Shown in pieces: positions 21,640-30,373 of a stretch of 64,000 nucleotides of DNA (positions are counted from its first letter, which is position 1; each line of letters begins with the position of its first letter). A program made the position numbers and the translations under genes. Location: contig OZ218950.1 of the NCBI GenBank assembly GCA_965112735.1, positions 5,642,001 through 5,706,000 on the forward strand. Reading direction: 5' to 3'. The DNA is from Phaeosaccion multiseriatum (taxonomy: Eukaryota > Ochrophyta, other classes). Under the pieces are notes generated by a model. The model made no database searches. It was not told where the DNA came from and saw nothing but the letters and a program-made list of their open reading frames with translations.

Positions 21640-24066
21640 GTGTGCGTGTGTGCGTGTGTACGTGTGTGCGTGTGCGTGTGTGCACGTGTGTGCGTGTGTG
21701 TGCGTGTGTGTGTGTGCGTGTGTGTGCGTGTGTGCGTGTGTACGTGTGTGCGTGTGCGTGTGTGCACGTGTGTGCGTGTGTGTGCGTGTGTGCGTGTGTG
21801 CGTGTGTGCGTGTGTGTGTGTGTGCACGTGCACGTCGATTGTCGATTGGCAAGCATCGCTCGGGAGGCAAAGCAAAGCACCCTGTCAAATGCCTCCCTTA
21901 CTCCCTCCCTCCCTCCCTCCCTCCCTCCCTCCCTCCCTCCCTCCCTCCCTCCCTCCCTCCCTCCCTCCCTTTCTTACCCATTTCCTCTCAAGGTGCTGGT
22001 GACCCTCCCCGACGGCCGCAAAATCATCGAGGAAGTAACCGACAGCGACCCCGCTGCGGCCACAAGAAAGAGCCAACAACAACAACAACAACAACAACAA
22101 CAGCAGCAGCCCAGTAGCAGCAGCCACAGGAGCACCAACAGAAGCAGTGTGGTGGACGAGAGGGGGGCAGGTGCAGACAGTCGGGAGCAAGTGTTGATGA
22201 GCCTCGTGCTGGAGCAGTTGGGTATTGTGGCGGCAAGCGTGGCGGAGACGCCGGACGAGGGAGGGCATTCTGCTTTAGGTACGTGTGGATGGGTGGGTGG
22301 AGGGGAGGGGGGGGAGGGAGGGACGGGAGAAGGGGGTGGGTGGAGGGGAGGGACGGAGGAAGTACTTCGAAGTAGGTGAAAGGAGGGACGGAATAAGGGG
22401 TTGGGTTGGTGGGTGGAGGGAGGGAGGGAGTGAGGGGGTGGAGGGCTGCAGGGAGGGACGGGAGGGAGGGAGGGACGAACGGGAGGGATGGGGGGGGGGA
22501 GGGAGGGACGGGAGGGGCTCCGCTTGTGGTAGGGGAGCGTGAAGGGATGGCAGTGGATGGGGAGGTCAAGATGCGTGGCGCAGGATTGATTTATTGATTG
22601 ATTGATTGCTTGATTGATTGATTGCCCTCTGTCCTACTGTTGCCCACCTTATCGCCCCTCCCTCCCTCCCTCCCTCCCTCCCCCTCGTCTGTCTTCTGCC
22701 CCAAAAGTGCTGAAAGGCGGTACTTCCGAGGGCATGCGGAGGCGTCATTACATCCTCAAGGCTCCCTCCGCCTCCCCGGGGGTGTTGCCCGGCACCGGCC
22801 TGGGGGAGGGAGGGAGGCGAAGGCTGTCTCAGAAACCCCTCAAGAGCAACAGTGAGGGCCCACCCTACCACCAGACCATGGTGAGTGGGAGGCACCCCTC
22901 CCCTCTCCGATGTACTCCTCGTCTCTCTCCCCTCCCCCCTCTCTCCTCTCCCCTTTTCCCTGTGCCCTCTGCCCTCCACCCTCTGCCCGGCTTCGTTTCA
23001 TCCTGTCTCCCGTCTGAGTCTGACTGATGGACTTTGTTGCGGACTAACTGACTGACTCGCTCCCTCCCTCCCCTCCCTCCCGCCTCCCTCCCTCCCTCCC
23101 TCCCTCCTTCCCTCCCTCCCCTCCCTCCCCTCCCCTCCGCTCCCCTCCCTCTCGCCTCCCTCCCTCCCTCCCTCCCTCCCTCCCTCCCTCCCTCCCTCCC
23201 TCCCTCCCTCTCTCTCTCTCCCTCCCTCCCTCCCTCCCTCCCTCTCTCCCTCCCTCTCTCCCTCCCTCCCTCCCTCCCTCCCTCCCTCCCTCCCTCCCTC
23301 CCTCCCTCCCTCCCTCCCTCCCTCCCTCCCTCCCTCCCTCCCTCTCTCTCTCTCCCTCCCTCCCTCCCTCCCTCCCTCTCTCCCTCCCTCTCTCCCTCCC
23401 TCCCTCCCTCCCTCCCTCCCTCCCTCCCTCCCTCCCTCCCTCCCTCCCTCCCCCTCTCCCTCCCTTTCCTATCCCTCAGGAGTCCATGTCCTATGGCCTG
23501 CAGGGCGTGGTGAAGAAGCTCCGCTCCGAGCTGTCTCTCCGCGGCCCCTCCGGTCTTGCCGGCCTTGCACATTCTCTGCAACGAGCAGACGGTGATGGTG
23601 ACGGCATGCTCTCTCTCAGAGAGTTCAAGGGCGTAGTGAGAGAGGCTGATGTGCCACTGACGGAAGGAGAGGTGAGGGAAAGAAAGAGGGGGAGAGAGGG
23701 GAGGGGGGGAGAAAGGGGGAGAGAGAGGGAGGGGGAGAGAGATGGAGAGAGAGAGAGAGGGAGAGAGAGAGAGAGGGAGAGAGAGAAAGAAAGAGAGAGA
23801 GAGAAGAGAGAGAGAGAAAGAGAGAAAGAGAGGGAGAGAGGGGGAGAGAGAGGGAGAGAGAGAGAGAGAGAGGGAGAGAGAGAGGGAGAGAGAGAGGGAG
23901 AGAGGGAGGGAAAGAGAGAGGGAGAGAGAGAGGGAGAGAGAGAGGGAGAGAGAGAGTGAGCGAGAGAGAGAGAGGGAGAGAGAGGGAGAGAGAGAGAGGG
24001 AGAGAGAGAGGGAGAGAGAGAGGGAGAGAGAGAGAGAGAGGGAGAGAGAGTGAGCGAGAGTGAGCG

Positions 24067-24097
<31 letters not shown>

Positions 24098-27000
24098 GAG
24101 GGAGGGAGAGAGAGAGAGAGAGGGGGGGAGAGAGAGGGAGAGAGAGAGAGACCCTTGAGGCAAGCCGCGGCATGTATCCCCTCACACTTTCACACTTTCA
24201 CACTTTCAGTTTCTTAGGTGATTCCTATTAAGTCAATAAAGTTTTCCCCTCTTCTCTCGAGTCTCTGCTGTCTCTGACCTTCGCTGCCCCCCCCCCCCAC
24301 CTCTTCTCCCTCCCCTCCCCCCCCCCCCCACCTCTTCTCCCTCCCCTCCCCCCCTCCCCCTCCTTGCCTCCTCCCCCCCTACCCCGCTCCTCAGACGCGA
24401 CTTTTATTCGACCACCTCGATTTGGACGCGAGCGGCTTCATGTCGGTCGCCGACTGCTGCGGTGCGCTGAGAGGACCCATGGGGGTCAAGAGGGAGGCCC
24501 TGGTCAGACAAGCCTTCAGAAGGGTCGACACTGAAGGACGAGGTGAGGGCATGATGGGCATGATGGGCATGATGGGCATGATGGTGATGATGAGGAGGCG
24601 TGGAGGGATGTTGCATTGGGTTGGTCAGCTTAGTTCAGCTCAGTTCATGACATGTGAACCAATATCGATCCCATCATCCAATATCGAGCCAAAAGTCGAT
24701 ATCACAATTGGTTGGTCATTGGGAGGTTGGTGATCCATTGGCAAGCGACCCACGACGCCATGGGAGGGGGGTGGGGGGTGGGGGACGGGGCAAGTGTGGG
24801 TGGGTGAAAGGCACTTTATTGACTTAGCAAGTGTGGGTGGGTGAGGGTGTTCTTGCTTGCCAGTTGCAAATGCTTGTGTGTGTGTTGTTGTGTTGGTGTG
24901 ACATGAGCGCTGCGGAAGCCTACCCTACCGTATGCCTACCCTACCGTATGCCTACCCTACCGTATGCTGTGTCCTGAAGCGCTCTCCTCCTGCTGCTGCT
25001 GTATCACCAACTGCTTCTGCTGCTACTGCTGCCTGTGATCTCCGCGTGATCAGGGCGGGTGGATGCGGCTGCTCTGGCGCAGAGTTTCGACGCATCAAAG
25101 GTCAGTTCCGCCCCCTTCACTCGGAAGGGTACTTACTTACGTACTTACTTACGTAAGGATATTGAGCCGACAGGGGGGGGTTCATAAGGTTCCATAAGAC
25201 GAGAGACTGACTAAATCTGCTTCCTCCCTTCCCTTTCCGCACGCTTACTCATCTCACCTTCCCCCTCTGCTCCCTCCCCTCTCCCCTCCCCTCTCCCCTC
25301 TCCTGTAGCATCCTCGCGCCATTGCCGGTCTCGAGTCTCCCTCCTCTCTCCTCAAACACTTCCTCGACACCTTCCACTGCCAAGAGGGCTTGGGCTGGGC
25401 AACAGAGGACGACTTTGTCGAGCATTATGCCAATGTTAGCGCCTCAGTGGAGAGCGATGACTACTTCGAGCGACTCATCAGAGGGTGCTGGTGAGGGAGG
25501 GGGGGGGAGGGGAGGGGAGGGGAGGGGAGTGGAGTGGAGGGGAGGGGAGGGGGGGGGGAGGGAGTGAGTGAGTGAGGGAGGGAGAGAGGTAGGGAGGGGA
25601 GGGAGTGAGTGAGGGAGGGGCGGCGAGGAGTGAGTGAGGGAGGCAATGATTGAGTGAGTCCTTGCTTGCTTGGTGCTTCTGCATGCTTGCTTGCCGTGTT
25701 GTGCCTTGTAGCTTACTCTTGCTTTGTGTTCATCCCTGTGCAGGTGCGGTGGAATGAGTGGAGGAGGTGGCAGTAGCAGGTAAGGAGGGAGGGAAGGAAG
25801 GAGGGAAGGAAGGAAGAAAGGCTTCCCCCTCTCTCCGCCTCTCCCCACGGATGAATAGCACTGCACAGAGCACGGAGGGGAGGGGATGATAAAGCCCTGC
25901 TTAGAGCCCCCTCGTCTGACTCCTCCCGTCCCCTCCCCCGTCCTCCATCCACTGCCATCCCCTCTCCCCATCCACCGCCATGCCATCTCCTACCCCTCAG
26001 TGCCGTGGACCAGTACGTGCTGGTGACGCACCGAGACGGGCAACAAACAGTGCACCTCCTCAAGCAAAAGCAACCGCAGCAGTTGGTGATACAGCAGCAA
26101 CAACAACACAGGGGAGAGGCCCCTCCTCCTCCACCTGCCCCTACCCAGAGACAGCTCTTGCGTCAACTCGCGGACCTTGGTGTGGATGATGCTCTCGAAG
26201 CGATGCCCTTGCCTGGACCCGGGGAGGCAGGGGTGGGGTCGGTGGGCGCCGCTGCCCGACAGAAAAGCGCACCACAATCGCTCTCCACGGCGGTGTCTTC
26301 TGCCCAGAGAACAGCAGGAGGAGGAGACGACCTTCCTCGGGGAGCTCTAGGAGCCTCTGCTGCTGTATCACCAACTGCTGCTGCTGGTGGTGGTGGTGGG
26401 CCCCAGGGGGGAAGGGAGGCCTCCTCAGGAAGGAGAGGCCTCCACGGCGCCACCTCCTCTTCCCTCTCCTTCCCTGCCTCCGAACACTCCGGGCAGGCAT
26501 ATGGGCAGCCAAAGGAATATGGACAGGCAAAGGGGAAGGGGGAGGCGCCGGCTCCCCTTCATGGGGGGGTGGGGGGCATGGGTGCGAATCGTCGACGGGC
26601 GATTGGTGGTGGGGGGGGGGATCCCGGGGTGGCCTTCCTTCTGCTCAAGATGAAGCAGCAGCTGCTGGAGAGGGGCGGAGTGGGGGGGGTGTGTTTGCTG
26701 AGAAAACGCATCCTCGCTGTGTTGGACAGAAGGGCGGGAGGAGAGGGGGGGGCAGGGGCCGATGAAGGAGGGGACGGAAGAGGGAGTTTGACGCTCGGAG
26801 CGGTGCGAGAGGCACTCAAGGAGGCAGGGCTCATGGACCTGACGGATGCGGACACAAGGAGGCTGTTCGAACATGTTGATCAGGGGGGGGCAGGAAGGAT
26901 CCGCATTGATGACTTCATGCAGGTGAGGGGGGGTTACTTAAGTCAATGGGTGGGTACGTAGGCTAATGGGTGGGTACATAAGTCAATGGGTGGGTATGTA

Positions 27001-27924
27001 TGTTAATGGGTGGGTACATAAGTCAATGGGTGGGTACGTAAGTTAATGGGTGGGTATATGAGTCAATGGGTAGGTACGTGGGTGCATGTCAATGAGCGGG
27101 TGGATGGATGGATGGATGGATAGATAGATGGATAGATGGATAGATGGGTGGGTGGAAGGGTGGGTGGGTGTTTTGGTGAGGGAGAGGGGAGTGAGAGAGT
27201 GAGAGAGGGGGTGTTCACTAATGTCGTACGCGTAGTGAGAAAGTGACTGACTGACTGACTGACTGACTGACTGACTGACTGACTGACTGACTGACTGACT
27301 GACTGACTGACTGACTGACCGACCGACTGACTGACTGGTGAGTGCCTTCGAAACAAACCCCCCAGCCAACAACGCAATACCAACATCACAACCCCACCCG
27401 CACCACCCACCCCACCCACGCCATCCATCCCTTCAACCCCCACAGGCTCTTCGTCCCGAGCTCACAGGGCGTCGCTTGGAGGTGACTTGCCGAGCCTTTG
27501 ACGGTCTCTGCTCTGGCATGGCGGTCTCCTGCCCCCCCCAGGGCCTTCTCGACCGCTTCGCCGCACACGCCAGCAGCAGGGCCCAGGCTCAGGCTCAGGC
27601 TCAAGGCCGAGGCAGCAGCAGCAGCAGCAACAGCAGCAAGAGACAGCAGGAGGAGGATCTGCGTGCCTTCACCGAGGCCTTTTGCTGCTATTCGTCGTGG
27701 GCCCAGGGTATGGGGGCTTCTCTCAGTGGTGCAGGGTGCCGTCCTGTTACCAAGGAGGACTTTGTGACCTTCTATGCGGATGTGGGTGCGTGCGTGGCTT
27801 TGGATTCTTCCTTTGAGGAGCTCCTATGTAACACTTGGGGTGTGAGCCGTGCCCACTCAGACGACATGACTGGCACTGGAACTGGCCCTGGCGGCGTTGG
27901 GGGCCCGACTCACGGGCACCACCA

Positions 27925-27959
<35 letters not shown>

Positions 27960-28039
27960 TGGTGATACAGCAGCAGCCTCATATGGCTCTCAGCAACACT
28001 TACAACTCGTCGCAGGTGAGCTTCCTCCGCGACGACAGC

Positions 28040-28086
<47 letters not shown>

Positions 28087-30196
28087 CGGGGGCCAGCAGG
28101 GGCCGGGGGGCAGCGCCTCCTTGCCCCTTGGTCCTGGCCAGCAGACCACACACGCCACTCGCGGTTCGGCCCGACACGGCCACGGCAAGCGGTACATGCA
28201 TACCTCGGTTGCGCAGACCACGCACTTCGGCAAAGGAATGGCGCTGGAGGACGGGGCGGCGGGGGGGAGGGCGGCTTCCTCTTGCCGTGAATCTTCGAAC
28301 CCCTCCTCGAGGGGCTCTCTTACCACCCAGCCTCATGCCTCCTCCCCCCAACCCAAGGGGTCGGTATCTTCCATCAGGTGTGTGGGGGCACGGCAGGGTA
28401 GAGGTGTATGGGCAGGGCAGGGTAAGGTAGGGTAGAGGTGTATGGGCAGGGCCGGGTATGGGTGTATGGGCAGGGCAGGGTAGAGGTGTATGGGCAGAGC
28501 AGGGTAGAGGTGTATGGGCAGGGCAGAGTAAAGGTGTATGGGCAGGGCAGGGTAAAGGTGTATGGGCAGGGGTAGGGTAGAGGTGTATGGGCACGGCAGG
28601 GTAGAGGTGTATGGGCAGAGCAGGGTAGAGGTGTATGGGCAGAGCAGGGTAGAGGTGTGTGGGCAGAGCAGGGTAGAGGTGTGTGGGCAGGGCAGAGTAA
28701 AGGTGCATGGGCAGGGCAGGGTAGAGGTGTATGAGCAGAGCAGGGTAGAGGTGTGTGGGCAGGGCAGAGTAAAGGTGCATGGGCAGGGCAGGGTAGAGGT
28801 GTATGGGCAGGGCGAGGCAGGCCAGGGCCCCGCAGACAGTTAGCTGACTGACAATGTGGTGCCGGAAACCTCACCTCATCCCTCTGTTTGCCCTGTGGTG
28901 CCGCAAAGCTCACCTCATCCCTCTGTTTGCCCTGCCTCGCCTTGTCTATTCTCCTCCTGGCGGTGCTTTCTCCTCCACCCCCCCCCTCCCCCCTCCCTAA
29001 GCAGACCCCTGTCGAGCATCGCCCCTTCCTTCCTCGGCGGTCCGTCCCGTGAGCAAGACGGGCATGCCTCCGCCCAGCGCCTCGAAGCCTCTCTCGTCGG
29101 GGCTCCTCTTCGAGAGGTGTCAAGTCTGTGCAAGGCTGTACGTGCCTCGACCACCAAGGGCGGTTACTCAGCAGAGCACTCTGGTCGCCTTGCTTCCGAT
29201 CACTCCGCTGCTCACCAACGTCACGAAGGTCATCAAGGTGGTTTGTTGGGTGCTGCTGCGGCGATAGAGCTGCTGACCAGTGCTGAGCGAGGCAGTCTGA
29301 GGATGTCGGAGCAAGAGGCGGTCAGTGTCGTCGCGGGCCTTGATGTAGAGGCCAAGGGGCACATCTCAGGGTCACACCTGCTCAGCGCCGCCGGTATACA
29401 TCCCCTCGCTGGGCGGCGCCTGGTACAGGCCCGAGCTGCCTTTGGGCGCATTTGCCCGGCCTCTTCACCGGGCAACAAGAGTACCACGCTCGCTCCTTTC
29501 GCCCGCACCCTGGCGCCAAGGGCTCTGGCGGCGTCTTTCCGGGGCAGCGAAGAGGATAAGAGGGACTTCTTACAGACTTTCGAGGTAGGGCAGGAGGAGG
29601 AACAGCAGCAGTTGGTGATACAGCAGCAGCAGGGCAGGAGTGGCGGTGTGATTGTGCGCCTCGCAGACTTCCTTGGGCACTATGCTATGGTGAGCGCGAC
29701 CTTTGGCGACTCCAGGGAGAGCGACGCGGACTTTGAACACATGCTACTTCGTACATGGCCTGGTGGGGACCAGGAGGAGGAGGAGGAGGAGGAGGAGGAG
29801 GAGGAGCAGCAGGAGCAGCAGCAGGAGGAGCAGGAGGTGGGCGAGGAGGAGGCCAACCCCACTGGTTACTGGGGTGGTGATGGTCCGCCCGTGGCTCGAG
29901 GTCCGCGGCCCAACAGTGCCCTTGAAGGCATTCCAGGCTTTGATCGTCCCGGAGCAGTTTCAGGGCCAGTTTCTGGACCTGTCTCCGGAGGGAGGGGGGG
30001 GGGCGTGCCTTATTTGGGCCGCGGTCGAGCTGCTCCCATGCCGACGGCGGCCACGTCAGCGATGACGTCAGGAATGGCGTCAGGAATGGCGTCAGTGATG
30101 ACGTCAGGAGGAGGAGGAGGAGGAGGAGGAGTGCTGCCGAAGCCAGGCAGGAGGCAGAGCCTGCAATTTGCAGAGAGCAACATCGTGTTCGGGTAA
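13280..30196 (+). CDS. Giant protein of tandem calcyphosin-type EF-hand modules
   Basis: About 23-25 exons over 17 kb join in frame into an estimated 2,600-2,700 residues, ending at the TAA at 30194. Seven modules (listed separately) each follow the calcyphosin/CCBP-23 plan: an amphipathic helix (ELxxRGxxGL), an EF-hand pair, FDAxxHPDV, an EF-like DFxxYYAxVSAxI and a closing DExFExxxxxxW. Examples are SFDASKHPRAIAG with [20 protein letters not shown] and [13 protein letters not shown] with [19 protein letters not shown]. Canonical EF loops with the terminal Glu remain in [12 protein letters not shown] (module 1) and [12 protein letters not shown] (module 5); others have lost it. Linkers are Gln, Asn, Thr, Gly and Ser-rich and carry the QLVIQ motif. 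Likely a calcium-responsive scaffold; ciliary location is a guess. Exon edges were read by eye. It could be more than one gene, but in-frame joins and no internal start or stop break favour one. Confidence 0.8.
14255..15600 (+). other. Calcyphosin module 2
   Basis: Starts [21 protein letters not shown], continues through [10 protein letters not shown] and, after a repeat-filled intron (about 14628-15057), [47 protein letters not shown] and LMESVWGLP. The EF loop lacks the final Glu. Confidence 0.8.
15814..15830 (+). repeat. 17-mer GCAGTTGGTGATACAGC, copy 1
   Basis: Exonic, in the linker after module 2, flanked by CAG units. In the frame used it reads AVGDTA. Confidence 0.95.
15838..15854 (+). 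repeat. 17-mer GCAGTTGGTGATACAGC, copy 2
   Basis: Direct neighbour of copy 1, same orientation, 24 bp apart start to start, again reading AVGDTA. Confidence 0.95.
16549..16572 (+). repeat. (CAG)8 forming a tandem 3' splice acceptor
   Basis: The intron beginning at about 15936 ends in a CT-rich tract followed by eight consecutive CAG triplets that continue as coding poly-Gln. Each triplet is a possible AG acceptor that keeps the frame. Confidence 0.75.
16700..17606 (+). other. Calcyphosin module 3
   Basis: [19 protein letters not shown], then [31 protein letters not shown], and after the (GT)46 intron [43 protein letters not shown] and ILAGVWHV. This is the most complete module, although its EF loops lack the final Glu. 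Confidence 0.85.
17053..17144 (+). repeat. (GT)46 beginning at a 5' splice site
   Basis: The exon ends CGGAGGCAG at 17052 and the next base starts a pure GT run of about 46 units. The repeat itself supplies the donor GT. The intron ends near 17321 at a pyrimidine-rich CAG. Confidence 0.85.
17617..17832 (+). repeat. Imperfect TG/TGCG repeat in intron
   Basis: Begins about 10 bp after the GTAAGG donor that closes module 3 and consists of TG runs interrupted by CG, CA and TT. Confidence 0.85.
19131..19264 (+). repeat. Decamer array GCTTGACTTT
   Basis: About thirteen near-identical 10-bp units in the intron after the YLPP-encoding exon of module 4. Confidence 0.9.
19455..20190 (+). repeat. (CAGT)n / (CAGG)n intronic array
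   Basis: About 735 bp of tetranucleotide repeat, mainly CAGT with blocks of CAGG, starting about 10 bp after the donor that follows ARSQQE and ending about 120 bp before the next acceptor. It is open in all three forward frames, which makes long spurious frames. Confidence 0.95.
20420..20672 (+). repeat. (GGGA)n intronic repeat
   Basis: Purine-rich GGGA/GGGAGA repeat beginning just after the GTGAGC donor that follows [11 protein letters not shown]. Confidence 0.85.
21190..21832 (+). repeat. TG/CG dinucleotide-type intronic repeat
   Basis: About 640 bp of GTGTGCGTG-type repeats with internal duplications, in the intron after GGPVGRLIK. Alternating purine-pyrimidine sequence of this length could adopt Z-DNA. 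Confidence 0.9.
21895..21970 (+). repeat. (CCCT)n polypyrimidine tract
   Basis: Pure CCCT units end about 20 bp before the AG acceptor at about 21992, so the microsatellite serves as the polypyrimidine tract. Confidence 0.8.
23060..23460 (+). repeat. (CCCT)n array with internal duplication
   Basis: A block of CCCT units interrupted by CTCTCTCT occurs twice (about 23160-23300 and 23300-23450), pointing to a recent duplication of roughly 130 bp. It directly precedes the acceptor of the exon starting [10 protein letters not shown]. Confidence 0.8.
23665..24152 (+). repeat. (GA)n-rich intronic repeat
   Basis: About 490 bp of GA/GGGA repeat beginning at the GTGAGG donor itself (exon ends [10 protein letters not shown]). 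Confidence 0.9.
24221..24240 (+). repeat. Dispersed 20-mer ATTCCTATTAAGTCAATAAA
   Basis: Lies in an intron of the calcyphosin-module gene and matches 19 of 20 bases at 32612-32631. Contains AATAAA. Confidence 0.7.
24998..25014 (-). repeat. 17-mer GCAGTTGGTGATACAGC, copy 3 (inverted, intronic)
   Basis: Read as the complement on the plus strand within a CTG run, about 35 bp before the acceptor of the small module 5 exon. This copy is outside coding sequence. Confidence 0.95.
26079..26095 (+). repeat. 17-mer GCAGTTGGTGATACAGC, copy 4
   Basis: Exonic; reads QQLVIQQQ between CAG/CAA codons in the linker before module 6. Confidence 0.95.
26362..26378 (-). repeat. 17-mer GCAGTTGGTGATACAGC, copy 5 (inverted, exonic)
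   Basis: Same exon as copy 4 but opposite orientation, inside a CTG run; the coding frame reads AAVSPTAAA. Confidence 0.95.
26620..27850 (+). other. Calcyphosin module 6
   Basis: [56 protein letters not shown], then after a GACT-repeat intron [31 protein letters not shown], a Gln/Ser insert, [20 protein letters not shown] and [10 protein letters not shown] loops are degenerate. Confidence 0.8.
27240..27340 (+). repeat. (GACT)n intronic repeat
   Basis: About 24 GACT units in the intron between the two halves of module 6; related units occur at 14725-14870 and 41000-41070. Confidence 0.9.
27955..27971 (+). repeat. 17-mer GCAGTTGGTGATACAGC, copy 6
   Basis: Exonic; terminates a run of about 13 CAG/CAA codons and reads QQLVIQQQ. 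Confidence 0.95.
28384..28825 (+). repeat. 24-bp minisatellite in intron
   Basis: About eighteen units sharing the core GGTAGAGGTGTATGGGCAGG, with variants carrying GAGCAGGG or GAGTAAAG. It starts at the donor after GSVSSI and fills most of the last intron before module 7. Confidence 0.9.
29015..29765 (+). other. Calcyphosin module 7, divergent
   Basis: [77 protein letters not shown] and [12 protein letters not shown] keep the module pattern, but all metal-binding positions look lost. Confidence 0.7.
29608..29624 (+). repeat. 17-mer GCAGTTGGTGATACAGC, copy 7
   Basis: Exonic, inserted in module 7 between TFEVGQEEE and the DFLGHY segment; reads QQLVIQQQ. Confidence 0.95.
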
Positions 30197-30373
30197 CGGC
30201 TGAAACGGCTGTCTGGCATCAGCCATGGGCAACGGCTGTCTGGCATCAGCCATAGGCAACGGCTGTCTGGCATCAGCCATGGGCAACGGCTGGATTGCTT
30301 ATTACATTATTTAACATTACAGTATATAAATATTCCAAATCGCGAAGATACCCTCGGCACCCCTCGGCTCACT
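30197..30373. repeat. 27-bp tandem repeat between converging 3' ends
   Basis: Three to four units containing GGCTGTCTGGCATCAGCCAT occur at about 30200-30292. The unit includes inverted halves (GGCTG and CAGCC), so each can fold. The stop codons of two converging genes lie only about 180 bp apart around it; a terminator-like or mRNA 3'-end role is possible but unproven. Confidence 0.7.

Larger units (their letters stand above)
23480..25495 (+). other. Calcyphosin module 5
   Basis: [20 protein letters not shown], the canonical loop [28 protein letters not shown] (Asp in place of Glu), [13 protein letters not shown], then a small exon near 25050-25099 reading [21 protein letters not shown] and [20 protein letters not shown]. 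It ends LIRGCW. Confidence 0.85.

Noticed and set aside
20822-22117. Long open frames of Thr/His or Cys/Val across the TG-repeat region on both strands
   Set aside because: They are products of dinucleotide repeats that lack stops; the region is intronic, since flanking exons join in frame around it.
22865-24185. Leu/Ser-rich minus-strand frame over the GA/CT repeats
   Set aside because: A shadow of the GA and CCCT intronic repeats of the plus-strand gene, opposite real exons at 23480-23670.
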